Positions 35,271-45,360 of a stretch of 64,000 bases of DNA are shown piece by piece. Numbering within the stretch: position 1 is the first letter of the stretch; each line of letters begins with the position of its first letter. The position numbers were made by a program, and so were the translations under genes. Source of the stretch: JAJFJD01 sp965228695 (GTDB taxonomy: Bacteria; Pseudomonadota; Alphaproteobacteria; UBA8366); assembly GCA_965228695.1 (NCBI GenBank), contig CBDDIB010000002.1:310001-374000 (forward strand), given 5' to 3'. Under the pieces are notes generated by a model that worked only from the letters and a program-made list of their open reading frames with translations, had not been told where the DNA came from and ran no database searches.

Positions 35271-36355
35271 CCACGCCTACACCCCGCCCCGGGGTTCTTG
35301 ATATCGAGCCCTATGTCGGCGGTCTGCACAGCGTGGACGGCGTCGAACGGGTGATCGTGCTGGCGTCGAACGAGACGCCGCTCGGCCCGAGCCCACAGGC
35401 TACCGCAGCCTATCAGGCGGAAGCGCGCAAGTTGCACCGCTATCCGGACGGGCATGCCTCCGATCTGCGCGCCGCCATCGGGCAACGCTTCGGCTGCGAC
35501 GCCACCCGCATCGTCTGTGGCGCCGGCTCGGACGAAATGCTGCAAATCCTGATGCGCGCCTATGCCGGCCCCGGCGACGAAGTGCTGTACAGCCGACACG
35601 GCTTTTCGATCTACCCGATCTTCGCCCGCGGTGTCGGCGCAACACCGGTCGCGGCGCCGGAAAAGGTGCTGACCGCCGATGTCGACGCCTTGCTATCCAA
35701 AGTGACCGACCGGACGCGCATGGTCTTCCTGGCCAATCCGAACAATCCGACCGGCAGCTATCTGCCCGTCGACGAATTAAAGCGTCTGCGGGACGGTCTG
35801 CGCGACGACATATTGCTGGTTATCGATGCCGCCTACGCGGAATACGTCACGCGGAACGATTACACCGCGGGCAACGACTTCGTCGACCGGCATGACAATG
35901 TCGTCATGACCCGCACCTTTTCGAAGATCTTCGGCCTGGCGGCCCTGCGGCTTGGATGGGCGTATTGCCCCGGTGAAATCGCCGACGTGCTGAACCGGCT
36001 GCGCGGCCCGTTCAATGTCAACGCCGCCGCGCAATCCGCCGGAATTGCCGCCATCGAGGACACCGCACACACGGATGCCAGCCTTCACCACAACGGCAAA
36101 TGGCTGCCCTGGCTGACCACGGCGCTCGGCGGGCTCGGCCTGACCGCGCATCCGTCGGTCGGGAATTTCGTGCTGGTCCAATTCGGCGATACCGCCCGTG
36201 CGTCCGAGGCCTACGAGTTCCTGCTGCGCAAAGGAATCATCACGCGCAAGATGGGCAGTTACGACCTGCCCGACTGCCTGCGGATTTCCATCGGCCTCGA
36301 GGACGAGATGAAGGCGGTGACCGACGGTTTGGCGGAACATCTGGGGCGGTCATGA
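35267..36355 (+). CDS. hisC: Histidinol-phosphate/aromatic aminotransferase
   Basis: 362 residues, class II aminotransferase. Landmarks are the ASNETPLGPSP start, NPNNPTGSYL near 160, the PLP lysine in TRTFSKIFGLA, and the phosphate Arg in ALRLGWAYC. HisC-type enzymes move the amino group to imidazole-acetol phosphate and also to aromatic keto acids. Its place between chorismate mutase and prephenate dehydrogenase suggests tyrosine and phenylalanine synthesis rather than, or as well as, histidine. It overlaps both neighbours by four bases (ATGA). Confidence 0.9.
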   Translation: MTTPTPRPGVLDIEPYVGGLHSVDGVERVIVLASNETPLGPSPQATAAYQAEARKLHRYPDGHASDLRAAIGQRFGCDATRIVCGAGSDEMLQILMRAYAGPGDEVLYSRHGFSIYPIFARGVGATPVAAPEKVLTADVDALLSKVTDRTRMVFLANPNNPTGSYLPVDELKRLRDGLRDDILLVIDAAYAEYVTRNDYTAGNDFVDRHDNVVMTRTFSKIFGLAALRLGWAYCPGEIADVLNRLRGPFNVNAAAQSAGIAAIEDTAHTDASLHHNGKWLPWLTTALGGLGLTAHPSVGNFVLVQFGDTARASEAYEFLLRKGIITRKMGSYDLPDCLRISIGLEDEMKAVTDGLAEHLGRS

Positions 36356-37308
36356 GCGAGACGCCCCTCTACGGCCGGGTTGCGGTAATCGGCCTTGGCC
36401 TCATCGGATCGTCGCTCTGCCACCGCATGAAGCGAGACGGCCTCGCCGGTCATGTCGCCGGTCACGCCCGCAGCGCGGCGACTCGCGATACGGCGATGAA
36501 TATCGGCTTTCTCGACAGCGTCCACGAGACCGCTGCCGAGGCCGCCGCCGATGCGGACCTGATCGTCCTTTGCGTGCCCGTCGGCGCGAACGCGGCCGTG
36601 GCGGAAGCGATCGGACCATCGCTTAAACGCGGTGCGACGGTGACCGATGTCGGCTCGGTGAAGATGGCGGTGATCCGCGACGTCGGCCCGCACCTGCCGG
36701 ACGGCGTGCATCTCGTCCCCGGCCACCCGGTCGCGGGGACCGAGCATTCGGGACCGGAATCGGGCTTCCCCGAACTGTTCGAGGACCGGTACTGCATCCT
36801 GACGCCGCCGGCCGGCACCGACCAGAAAGCCATCGACCGCGTTTCGGACCTCTGGCAGCGTGCGGGCAGCAAGGTCGAACTCCTGGATGCGCATCACCAC
36901 GACCGGGTCCTCGGCATCACGTCGCATCTGCCGCATCTGATCGCCTATACAATCGTCGGGACCGCCAGCGATCTGGAGAACCAGCTTCGGCGCGAGGATA
37001 CCGAGAACGGCGACCTGATCGAAACGCGGGAAGTCATCAAGTATTCCGCCGGCGGGTTTCGCGATTTCACCCGGATCGCCGCATCGGATCCAGTGATGTG
37101 GCGCGACATCTTCCTGAACAACCGCGAGGCGGTGCTCGAGCTGCTCGGCCGTTTCGTCGAGGACCTGACCGCTCTGCAGCGGTCCATCCGGTGGGGCGAA
37201 GGCGACGCGCTCGAGGATTTCTTCACCCGCACCCGTGCGGTCCGGCGCGACGTCATCGATATGAAACAGGCCGGTTCGTTCAACCCGACGGAGCGGGAGG
37301 AAGAATAG
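36352..37308 (+). CDS. tyrC: Prephenate/arogenate dehydrogenase
   Basis: 318 residues, TyrA/TyrC family. The NAD site is VAVIGLGLIGSSLC (11-24), and the catalytic and substrate region includes DVGSVK near 96, VPGHPVAGTEHSGPE with the conserved His, and ITSHLPHLIAY. It oxidatively decarboxylates prephenate or arogenate on the way to tyrosine. It is third in the coupled aromatic operon. The 3' end runs 29 bases into the convergent DUF2125 gene. Confidence 0.92.
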   Translation: MSETPLYGRVAVIGLGLIGSSLCHRMKRDGLAGHVAGHARSAATRDTAMNIGFLDSVHETAAEAAADADLIVLCVPVGANAAVAEAIGPSLKRGATVTDVGSVKMAVIRDVGPHLPDGVHLVPGHPVAGTEHSGPESGFPELFEDRYCILTPPAGTDQKAIDRVSDLWQRAGSKVELLDAHHHDRVLGITSHLPHLIAYTIVGTASDLENQLRREDTENGDLIETREVIKYSAGGFRDFTRIAASDPVMWRDIFLNNREAVLELLGRFVEDLTALQRSIRWGEGDALEDFFTRTRAVRRDVIDMKQAGSFNPTEREEE

Positions 37309-38335
37309 GCGGTAGCTTCAACAGCCGGACCGGCCCGAGATAGAGCCGTCCCCGCTGCGCCGTCAACGGCACCGTCACGACCCGCCGCCCATCGCCGTTC
37401 CCGCTCGGCTTCGACAGCAGATCAAGCGCCAGACGGGCCGCCGATGCTTCCCGCCGGCGCAGTTTCCCCGTCTGCTCCAGCGCCGCCAGCAGGGCGCGAT
37501 AGCCCTGAACTTTCGTCGTGAACGCTCCCAAAGGGCGCAACGCCGCATCCAGCGCCAGGGTACCGTTTCCCGACACATCCAGCGCGCCCCATCCCAGCGC
37601 GATCCGGCGGATATCGATCGTGCCGCCGTCCTGCCGCCAGGCATCGATTGCGTCGCGCTGAAGCTTGCCGGGCGGTTTGCCGTTGAGTGTCCCGGAGAGC
37701 CGAAAGGTCCGCAGGTCCGTGCCGAGTGGCCCGCCGAACTTCGCCGCCAATTGCGTATCGGACGCGTTGGCCGTCAGCGCGAAGGACGGGGGTCCCGGCT
37801 GCGCCGCATCGTCCGGCCACCGCAGCTGGGCCTGGAGATGTTTTGTCGCCGACAGTTGCCCGCCGTCAGGCTCGCGCAGCCGCAGGTCCCGAATGTCGGC
37901 GACCCCTTCGGCTATGCGGCCCCGGTCGTTCAAATGGCCTATAAACCATGCCGAGCCCGTCTCCGCAGCGACCTGTACCGGCCGCCCTTGCACGACACCG
38001 ACCAAGCGATGCGGCCCCGATGCTTCGACGCGATATCGCCGCCAATTCCACGGCTGAACCTCGAAATCGGCTTGCGATGATTTGACGGACCAGCCGTCCT
38101 TGGCCGACGCGATCGCCGGCGTGGCGATCGTAAGCCGGACCGCGCCGGGAAATCCCCCCACCGCCAACGCGCCATGCTCAACGACATAGCCTTGCTGATT
38201 GCGCGCGTCGCGCCAGCGCAGAAAGCCGTCTTCGACCTGACCGGCGACGACAAACCAGAACAGCGGATAACCGACCCCGAGAAGCAGGATCAGCAGCGTC
38301 GGCCCCAACAGGATGGGTCTAAGAAACATGGACAT
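37280..38335 (-). CDS. DUF2125-family envelope protein
   Basis: About 351 residues: one N-terminal membrane anchor (RPILLGPTLLILLLGVGYPLFW), then a long beta-rich extracytoplasmic domain of the DUF2125 type common in alphaproteobacteria, with repeated strands such as LSGTLNGKPPGKL. The function of the family is not known to me. The start codon is uncertain: ATGs at 38335 and 38329 both suit the anchor, and neither has a strong ribosome site. It converges with the prephenate dehydrogenase gene and overlaps it by 29 bases. Confidence 0.8.
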   Translation of the reverse strand: MSMFLRPILLGPTLLILLLGVGYPLFWFVVAGQVEDGFLRWRDARNQQGYVVEHGALAVGGFPGAVRLTIATPAIASAKDGWSVKSSQADFEVQPWNWRRYRVEASGPHRLVGVVQGRPVQVAAETGSAWFIGHLNDRGRIAEGVADIRDLRLREPDGGQLSATKHLQAQLRWPDDAAQPGPPSFALTANASDTQLAAKFGGPLGTDLRTFRLSGTLNGKPPGKLQRDAIDAWRQDGGTIDIRRIALGWGALDVSGNGTLALDAALRPLGAFTTKVQGYRALLAALEQTGKLRRREASAARLALDLLSKPSGNGDGRRVVTVPLTAQRGRLYLGPVRLLKLPPILPPAPSG

Positions 38336-38424
38336 GATGCACGGCAATACTTATAAGTCGCGCGCTTCCGGGTAAAGCGCCCCGCCGCCTACCCGGCTTC
38401 CAATGGAATCGAAATCCGGTGCCC

Positions 38425-39000
38425 ATGCCGAATGACAAAGCCGTAACGCCCGAAACCATGCACACGCTGTTGCCGGCCGCGGGCGATTTCTGGGTCTTCG
38501 GGTACGGCTCGTTGATGTGGGACCCGGGATTCGACCACACCGCCGCCAAGCCCGCGTTGTTGCACGGCTATCACCGGTCCTTCTGCATGTATTCGAAACG
38601 GCACCGGGGCACGCCGGTCCGGCCCGGCCTCGTGCTCGCGCTGGACCGGGGCGGGTGTTGCCGTGGCATGGCGTTCCGCGTCGACCGCCGCATCACCGAT
38701 TCGGTGCTCGACTATCTATGGGACCGGGAAATGATACGCTACGCCTATCTGCCGCGTGCCGTGCATGTCAATGTCGACGGGGAACGCGTTCCCGGCATCA
38801 CATTCGTCGCGGACCGGCGGGACGACAGCTATGCCGGGCGGCTTGCGCCGTCGGAAGCCGCGGCGGTAATCAGCGCGGCCCATGGCGGCAGGGGCTCGAA
38901 CCGGGACTATCTTGTCAGTACTATCGAACATCTGCGGGCTTTTGGGATCACGGCAGGCCCGATTCACGAGTTGCTGCCGCTGGTCGACGCGGTGGAATAG
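38425..39000 (+). CDS. ChaC-type gamma-glutamylcyclotransferase
   Basis: 191 residues. The substrate loop is VFGYGSLMWDPGFDH near 25-38, matching the GYGSL signature of ChaC proteins, which cleave glutathione to 5-oxoproline and Cys-Gly. The YLWDREM segment around 97 is also family-typical and holds the catalytic Glu. The ATG at 38425 is preferred to a GTG two codons before it. A large mechanosensitive channel gene follows 42 bases later in the same direction. Confidence 0.85.
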   Translation: MPNDKAVTPETMHTLLPAAGDFWVFGYGSLMWDPGFDHTAAKPALLHGYHRSFCMYSKRHRGTPVRPGLVLALDRGGCCRGMAFRVDRRITDSVLDYLWDREMIRYAYLPRAVHVNVDGERVPGITFVADRRDDSYAGRLAPSEAAAVISAAHGGRGSNRDYLVSTIEHLRAFGITAGPIHELLPLVDAVE

Positions 39001-39042
39001 AGCGATACCGTGATAGCCTTGTTGCACAGAGAAGGGTACGGA

Positions 39043-41529
39043 ATGAACGCCGCGGGCGGTTCGAGGGGGCACCGGACAGCAATCGGATCGATCATCCCGC
39101 TGTTCATGCTCGCACTGCTGCTCGCGCTGCCGATCTCCGATACGGTAGCGCAGGACACCCAGCCCACGCGGCCCTTCGCCCGCATCCTCGTCGACTGGAA
39201 CCGCAACCTCGAGCGCGTCGAGCAGTATCTCAAGCAACCGTCCTATTCCGAAGAAAAGACCAAGCAGCTTCGCGCGCTGCTCGTGCGGTTACGGCAGGAG
39301 GCCACGGCGGTCGAGAGGCGGGCCCAGGAAAACCTCACCGCCGCGGAACAACTGTTGGCGACACTGGGCGCGGAGCCCAGCGACACCGAGCCTACGGAAC
39401 CCGAATCGGTAAAATTGAAACGGGCGCAATACAACCGGGACATCGCCGACTACAAAGCCCGGGTGCAACAGGCGCAGCTTGCCCGGGCGCGGGCGGACCA
39501 GCTCGACGACCGGCTGTCGAAGGCGACGACCACGCTCTTGGTGGACGATCTGCTGACACGCATGCCCTTGCCGTATATGCCCGCCACCGTCGAAGCCGCA
39601 ATCGACGACTACTGGCGGCTTGCCGCCGAGCTGGTGAACGCCCCGAAGGTTTGGTGGCGATCGTTGCCGCCGGAAAACCGGGAAATCGGCCACCTCCTGA
39701 TCGGTCTTGCGTTGATCGCAGTCGCCTTGGGCGCGGGCATCCTGCTTCGGAATTGGATCCTGCGCCGGTTCGGCCGAGATCCGGCCAATGACGACCCAAG
39801 CTATTCGCGCCGCTTTCTCACCGCTTTTGCCGAGTGCATCGCCCGCGGCATCGTCCCCGCACTGTTTTTCGCCGCCGTCCTGCTCCGCATCCAAAGCGAC
39901 GATGCGCGGATAACCGGATACCTGCTCGATACAGTGTCCGCCTTCTGCGGCGCCATGATCTTCCTGTTTCTGGCGGTCGCCCTCGTACAAGCGGTGCTGG
40001 CCCCGGACATGCCGGCCTGGCAGCTCACATCGTTGAAGCGGCGGAATGCGGTCATCATCGGACGCCGCGTCATCCTGATCGTCGGCATCATCGCGGCCGA
40101 TTTCTTCATCCGCGAGAGCGCCCGGCCGCTCGGCCTGTCCCAGGCATTCTGGTCGGTTCAGGGCGCGCTGTTCGGCTCGATAGAGAATCTCCTTATTCTG
40201 CTGTTGTTGCTGCGCAGCTTGTGGGAACCGGTCCAAGAAGATGCCGCGTCCGGCGACACGGCCGCGTCCGGCGACACCGGAGAGGCGGCGCCAAAGATCA
40301 GCCGATTCTGGGCCGGCTTGCGCGTTGTCATCGGTGTGATCGCGTTTGTCGGGATCGTCGCCTTTCTGGCCGGATATCCACGCCTTGGCGACCATGTCAA
40401 CGAAGCCCTGATCACCAGTGCCGCCATCGCCGCCATCCTCTTCCTGCTCCGCGGCCTGTTTCGCGAACTGATCGGGATGGGTCTGCGATCCGTGGTGGCC
40501 AAGCGGCACCTGGGGCTACCGCATAGCACGCGCAGCACCATAAAGTTTTGGGCACGTGCGTTATTGGACGCGGCGCTCATCATCGGCGGCGGTGTCATGA
40601 TGCTGGTCGTGTGGGGCGTGCCGGCGGCCGATCTGTCGCGGCTGAGCGGCAGGGCACTAACCGGTTTCGAGGTCGGCAGCGTCACGATTTCCATCACCGA
40701 TATCGTCACGTCGCTCGTGGTCTTCGCGCTCGTCCTGGGCATCACCCGGGTGCTGCAGCGGGCCCTGGCCGACAGGATCTTGCCGGAAACCCATTTAGCG
40801 GTCGGAGTACAACACTCGCTCGCCGCCGGATTCGGCTATGTCGGCATCATCCTGGCGATCACGCTGACTCTGTCGACGCTGGGAATCGATCTGTCGAACA
40901 TCGCCTTGATCGCGGGCGCTTTGTCCGTCGGCATCGGTTTCGGCCTGCAGAATGTGGTGAACAATTTCGTCTCGGGACTGATCCTGCTGATCGAGCGGCC
41001 GATCCAGGTCGGCGATTGGGTCGTCGTCGGATCGAACGAGGGCCGCGTCAAACGCATCAGCGTCCGGGCGACGGAGATCGAAACCTTCCAACGCGCCTCG
41101 GTCATCGTGCCGAATGCGGAACTGCTGTCGAACTCGGTCACCAACTGGACCCACAAAAACAGTATGGGCCGGGTCGACATTGCGGTCGGTGTCGCCTACG
41201 GCTCGGACACGGAGAAGGTCCGAGACATTCTGCTGGATTGCGCGAAAGAGTGTGACGACGTGCTTGGATTTCCCGAGCCCTTCGTCCTGTTCATGGACTT
41301 CGGCAACAGCAGCCTGGATTTCGAATTGCGCTGCTTCGTCGAGGAGGTCATCCGACGACGGCGGATCGCAACGGAGATCCGCTTCATGATCGACCGCCGG
41401 TTCCGCGAGGAAGGCGTGGAGATTCCATTTCCACAGCATGTCGTGCATATGGCGCCGCCCGCGAATACCGACCGGCGGCGCGAAACCGACCGAGAACTCG
41501 GCCCGAAACCCGACCCGGAATCGACCTAA
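39043..41529 (+). CDS. Large MscS-family channel with DUF3772-type N-terminus
   Basis: 828 residues. The signal peptide ends near SDTVAQD. A periplasmic coiled-coil region (about 30-170) of DUF3772 type follows, then about eleven membrane segments and the MscS core: IALIAGALSVGIGFGLQNVVNNF, followed by RPIQVGDWVVVGSNEGRVKRI and FQRASVIVPNAELLSNSV. The length and domains resemble MscK or YjeP-type channels. The ATG at 39043 follows AGAAGGGTACGG and replaces a GTG eleven codons upstream. It is a distant relative of the 30149-32428 channel. Confidence 0.88.
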   Translation: MNAAGGSRGHRTAIGSIIPLFMLALLLALPISDTVAQDTQPTRPFARILVDWNRNLERVEQYLKQPSYSEEKTKQLRALLVRLRQEATAVERRAQENLTAAEQLLATLGAEPSDTEPTEPESVKLKRAQYNRDIADYKARVQQAQLARARADQLDDRLSKATTTLLVDDLLTRMPLPYMPATVEAAIDDYWRLAAELVNAPKVWWRSLPPENREIGHLLIGLALIAVALGAGILLRNWILRRFGRDPANDDPSYSRRFLTAFAECIARGIVPALFFAAVLLRIQSDDARITGYLLDTVSAFCGAMIFLFLAVALVQAVLAPDMPAWQLTSLKRRNAVIIGRRVILIVGIIAADFFIRESARPLGLSQAFWSVQGALFGSIENLLILLLLLRSLWEPVQEDAASGDTAASGDTGEAAPKISRFWAGLRVVIGVIAFVGIVAFLAGYPRLGDHVNEALITSAAIAAILFLLRGLFRELIGMGLRSVVAKRHLGLPHSTRSTIKFWARALLDAALIIGGGVMMLVVWGVPAADLSRLSGRALTGFEVGSVTISITDIVTSLVVFALVLGITRVLQRALADRILPETHLAVGVQHSLAAGFGYVGIILAITLTLSTLGIDLSNIALIAGALSVGIGFGLQNVVNNFVSGLILLIERPIQVGDWVVVGSNEGRVKRISVRATEIETFQRASVIVPNAELLSNSVTNWTHKNSMGRVDIAVGVAYGSDTEKVRDILLDCAKECDDVLGFPEPFVLFMDFGNSSLDFELRCFVEEVIRRRRIATEIRFMIDRRFREEGVEIPFPQHVVHMAPPANTDRRRETDRELGPKPDPEST

Positions 41530-41533
41530 AAGT

Positions 41534-43798
41534 CTACGCGCATTTGGAATATCCGCAGGATAGGCAGGCGTCACAGCCTTCCTGACGGATCAAGCTCGCG
41601 GCCCCGCATTTCGGACATTGGCGGTGCGCGGTATCGCCCACGGCCTTCTGCAATCCGAGCGGACCGTCGCCATCCTCTGACCCTACCGGCATATTGATGA
41701 AGCCGATGTCGATCATATGCCGTTCGATCACCCCGCCGATCGCGGCCAGAAGCGACGGTACATATTTGCCTTCCATCCATTGACCGCCGCGCGGATCGAA
41801 CACCGCCTTCAGCTCCTCGACCACGAATGAAACGTCGCCGCCGCGGCGGAATACTGCGCTGATCATCCGCGTCAGCGCCACCGTCCAGGCGTAGTGCTCC
41901 ATGTTCTTGGAATTGATGAAGACCTCGAATGGACGCCGACGGTCACCGTCGGCGATGTCGTTGACAGTGATATAGATGGCATGGTCGCTGTCGGGCCACA
42001 CCAGCTTATAGGTGCTGCCCCCCAGTGATTCCGGGCGTTCCAACGGTTGCGCCATGTAGACGACGCCGTCGTCGCCCTCATCCTTCGCCGCCTGGACCAC
42101 ACCGGTATCGACGGACAGGACCGACCCGGTCACGGCGTTGGGCCGATAGGTCGTGCAGCCCTTGCATCCGAGCGCGTAGGCCCGCTGATACACGTCCTTG
42201 AAGGCGTCGAAGGAAATCGCCGCGGGCAGATTGATCGTCTTCGAGATCGAGCTGTCCACATAGTCCTGCACCGCCGCCTGCATGGCGAGATGGTCCTCCG
42301 GCGCGAGCGTCTGTGCGTCGACGAAGGTTTCGGGCAATGCCGCGTCCGCGCCATGAATTTCGCGATACCGCGCCCACGCATAGTCGGCCACGCCGCGTTG
42401 CTCGCGCCGGCCATCGGGGAGCAGGACGCTGCGGCTGTATTCGTAGCGAAACACCGGCTCGATCCCCGACGATACATTACCGGCCAGCAGCGAGATCGTG
42501 CCGGTCGGCGCGATCGAGGTGACCAGCGCGTTACGGATACCGTGTTCGGCGATTCCGGTCCGCAGCGCCGGCTCGAGGGCGGCAATCGATTCGCCGGCGA
42601 GATACGCATCCCGGTCGAATAACGGGAAGGCGCCCTTCTCCGCGGCCAGGTCTATCGACGCGCGGTACGCCGCCCGCTGGATTGCCGCCATCCAACGGCG
42701 CGTCGCCGCCACCGCCTCAGCGCTGCCATAGCGCAGGCCGCACATGATCAACGCATCGGCCAGCCCCGTGACCCCGAGGCCGATACGGCGCTTGGCGATG
42801 GCTTCCTGACGCTGTGCCTCCAGCGGGAAGGAGGAGACCTCGACCACATTGTCGAGCATGCGCACCGCTGTCGGCACCAGCCGTTCGACGGCCCCGAGAT
42901 CGAATCGCGCCTCGGCGGAAAACGGGTTGCGCACGAAGCGCGTGAGGTTGAGCGACCCCAGATCGCACGCGCCATAGGGCGGCAACGGCTGCTCCCCGCA
43001 GGGATTGGTCGCCTGGATCGTCTCGCAATACTGCAAGTTGTTCCGCCGGTTGATCCGGTCGATGAAGATCACGCCGGGCTCGGCGTAGTCATAGGTCGCG
43101 CGCATGATGCGATCCCAAAGATCGCGCGCGCCGACCGTCTTGTAGACTTGGCCGCCGAAAACGAGATCCCACGGCGCGCCCGCATCGACGGCTTCCATGA
43201 AGGCATCGGTCACCAGCACCGATAGGTTGAACATGCGCAGCCGGTCCGGCTGGCGTTTGGCGGAAATGAAGTCCTCGATATCCGGATGATCGCACCGCAA
43301 TGTCGCCATCATCGCGCCGCGCCGCGAACCCGCGCTCATGATGGTGCGGCACATGGAATCCCAGACGTCCATGAAACTGAGGGGGCCGGATGCATCGGCG
43401 CCGACGCCGCGAACCGGGGCACCGGCCGGGCGCAACGTCGAGAAGTCATACCCGATGCCGCCGCCCTGCTGCATGGTGAGCGCGGCTTCCCGCAAATGTT
43501 CGAATATGCCGCCCATGTCGTCGGGGATAACGCCCATGACGAAGCAATTGAACAGCGTGACCGACCGGTCCGTACCCGCGCCCGCGAGAATCCGGCCGGC
43601 GGGCAGGAACCGAAACCCGTCCATCGCCGCGCGAAATTCGCGCGCCCAACGTTCCGGGTCGGCCTCGGGCGCCGCGAGCGCATGTGCGACACGGTCCCAA
43701 CTATCCTCGATGGATTGCTCGGCGTGCTCCCCGCCGGGCGCCCGGAAGCGGTATTTCATGTCCCAAATTTCATGGGAAATGCCGGTCAAACGTTCCAT
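41534..43798 (-). CDS. nrdJ: B12-dependent ribonucleotide reductase (class II)
   Basis: 754 residues. It reduces ribonucleotides to deoxyribonucleotides using adenosylcobalamin to make the thiyl radical. The active-site segment is NPCGEQPLPPYGACDLGS near 265-282, with the thiyl Cys, the catalytic Glu two residues later and one redox Cys; the partner Cys is in LFNCFVMG near 85. The C-terminus has four zinc-type Cys (CPKC and CLSC), which regenerate the active site. There is no N-terminal ATP cone. The ATG at 43798 is chosen over the GTG two codons earlier. No cobalamin riboswitch was seen upstream. Confidence 0.93.
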   Translation of the reverse strand: MERLTGISHEIWDMKYRFRAPGGEHAEQSIEDSWDRVAHALAAPEADPERWAREFRAAMDGFRFLPAGRILAGAGTDRSVTLFNCFVMGVIPDDMGGIFEHLREAALTMQQGGGIGYDFSTLRPAGAPVRGVGADASGPLSFMDVWDSMCRTIMSAGSRRGAMMATLRCDHPDIEDFISAKRQPDRLRMFNLSVLVTDAFMEAVDAGAPWDLVFGGQVYKTVGARDLWDRIMRATYDYAEPGVIFIDRINRRNNLQYCETIQATNPCGEQPLPPYGACDLGSLNLTRFVRNPFSAEARFDLGAVERLVPTAVRMLDNVVEVSSFPLEAQRQEAIAKRRIGLGVTGLADALIMCGLRYGSAEAVAATRRWMAAIQRAAYRASIDLAAEKGAFPLFDRDAYLAGESIAALEPALRTGIAEHGIRNALVTSIAPTGTISLLAGNVSSGIEPVFRYEYSRSVLLPDGRREQRGVADYAWARYREIHGADAALPETFVDAQTLAPEDHLAMQAAVQDYVDSSISKTINLPAAISFDAFKDVYQRAYALGCKGCTTYRPNAVTGSVLSVDTGVVQAAKDEGDDGVVYMAQPLERPESLGGSTYKLVWPDSDHAIYITVNDIADGDRRRPFEVFINSKNMEHYAWTVALTRMISAVFRRGGDVSFVVEELKAVFDPRGGQWMEGKYVPSLLAAIGGVIERHMIDIGFINMPVGSEDGDGPLGLQKAVGDTAHRQCPKCGAASLIRQEGCDACLSCGYSKCA

Positions 43799-43914
43799 GA
43801 CCACCGTTCCTGATTGTTCCTTGAAACTTAGTCCTGTACGCGGGCAGCGTCAAGAAATGTTCGATTTTTGTTCTTGACCTTCGCCCGTCAATTCGGTGCG
43901 TTCCAACGGCCGGT

Positions 43915-44685
43915 CTAGGATGTCGGCTTGACCGCCGGATCCGATGCGTTTTCCAATTCGATGCCATACCGCGCTGCGGCCTCGGATTCGAGCCGTCGGG
44001 TCGCGGGTTCGATCCGCTTTTCGAGCTGCGCCGCGAATTCACGCCGGCTCAGGCCCGGCATGATCGGCGGCAGGAATTCCAACACGATGGTGCCGGGCCG
44101 TTTCACGAACCTGCGGCGCGGCCAGAACATGCCGGAATTCAAGGCTACCGGCACCACCGGCACGTTGCATTGCCCGTACAGCGCCGCCACGCCGGGCAGG
44201 TAGGGGCGCTTCGCCCCGGGCACGGTTCGCGTGCCCTGCGGGAAGATGATGATCTTGCGGCCTTGCGCCAGCCATTCCCGGGTTTCCCGGACCATCCGCT
44301 TCAGCGCACTTGCGCCGCCGGACCGGTCGATCCCGATCATGCCGATGCGCCACAGGAACCAGCCGAAGAAGGGAAACCAGAACAATTCGCGTTTCAGGAC
44401 ATAGGCGCAGTCTTTAAAGACCACGTTGTAGATTAAGGTGTCCCAGGCAGATTGGTGCTTGGACGCCAAGATGAATGCCCCCTCGGGCAAATGCTCCTCG
44501 CCGCGTGTCTCGCACCGAATCCCGACGGTCACCCTTACGATCCAGATACAGGTACTGACCCAGATCCAGCACATGAACCAGAACCCGCGCCGCGGCAAGA
44601 GCATGAGCGGCACGTAGACCGGACTGAGCAGCGCCGACCAACCGTAGAACAAAATGGCGAAGACAACCGATCGAACGGTATGCAT
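43915..44685 (-). CDS. plsC: 1-acyl-glycerol-3-phosphate acyltransferase family
   Basis: 256 residues, PlsC/LPLAT family. The HX4D motif is HQSAWD near 79, block III is IIFPQGTR (Gln in place of the usual Glu), and a hydrophobic N-terminal segment anchors it. It acylates lysophosphatidic acid or a related lysophospholipid. The ATG at 44683-44685 shares a base with the upstream ydcF stop, so longer frames are rejected. The gene belongs to the ftsEX-ydcF-plsC string. Confidence 0.9.
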   Translation of the reverse strand: MHTVRSVVFAILFYGWSALLSPVYVPLMLLPRRGFWFMCWIWVSTCIWIVRVTVGIRCETRGEEHLPEGAFILASKHQSAWDTLIYNVVFKDCAYVLKRELFWFPFFGWFLWRIGMIGIDRSGGASALKRMVRETREWLAQGRKIIIFPQGTRTVPGAKRPYLPGVAALYGQCNVPVVPVALNSGMFWPRRRFVKRPGTIVLEFLPPIMPGLSRREFAAQLEKRIEPATRRLESEAAARYGIELENASDPAVKPTS

Positions 44686-45320
44686 CAGGCCGCAATCCTC
44701 TTCATCAAGTCGACCCCCCAATGGCGAACGACGGCAACGAGATACTTGTTGTATTCTCCCGCGATGAGCGCGGCGGTGCCGGGCCAGCGCCACCAGGCGT
44801 CGAGTTTCACATTCGTGGGGAATACCGGATGGGGCACGATCGTCTCCGTCGGCATCGCGTGGCGGAACTCGGCCAAACTTCGGGGCATATGATAACTCGC
44901 CGTGACCAGACGCATGGACCGATATCCCTGCTCGCGCATCCAATCGGCGGTTTCGCTCGCGTTCCCGGTGGTGTGATCGGCGCTGTAGCCGAGCGTGATG
45001 CAGCAATCGAGCGCCTGCGGCGACTGCCGAGAGAGTTTGAGGAGTTGCTGCACGTCCACACCCCGGTGAACACCGGAAACGAACAATTTTTTGGCGAATC
45101 CTTGCGCCAACAGCGCCAATCCCTGTTCGAGCCGCAAGGTGCCGCCGGTCAGAACGACGATCGCGTCGGTTTCCTCGGTCGATTGTTTCAAGGATTTCGG
45201 AATTTCAGCCGCGAACACGAACAATCCGCCCACCCAGGCCGCCAAACCGATGCAGAGGAAAGCGAGGACGAAACGGTGGCGCCGCCGCCGGGCGCGTTGT
45301 CGCCGGTGTGCCCTTACCAT
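44685..45320 (-). CDS. YdcF/DUF218-family membrane protein
   Basis: 211 residues. A basic N-terminus and one TM near 17-38 are followed by the DUF218 domain: DAIVVLTGGTLRLEQGLALL, the GNASETADW segment and LVTASYHMPRS. Family members are thought to handle exported lipids or cell-wall precursors. It shares a TGATG junction with the plsC gene downstream and is separated from ftsX by 40 bases, so it probably belongs to the same operon. Confidence 0.85.
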   Translation of the reverse strand: MVRAHRRQRARRRRHRFVLAFLCIGLAAWVGGLFVFAAEIPKSLKQSTEETDAIVVLTGGTLRLEQGLALLAQGFAKKLFVSGVHRGVDVQQLLKLSRQSPQALDCCITLGYSADHTTGNASETADWMREQGYRSMRLVTASYHMPRSLAEFRHAMPTETIVPHPVFPTNVKLDAWWRWPGTAALIAGEYNKYLVAVVRHWGVDLMKRIAA

Positions 45321-45360
45321 TGTCCGGCCACCTTCTTCGCAAAGATGATCCGCCGACCAC

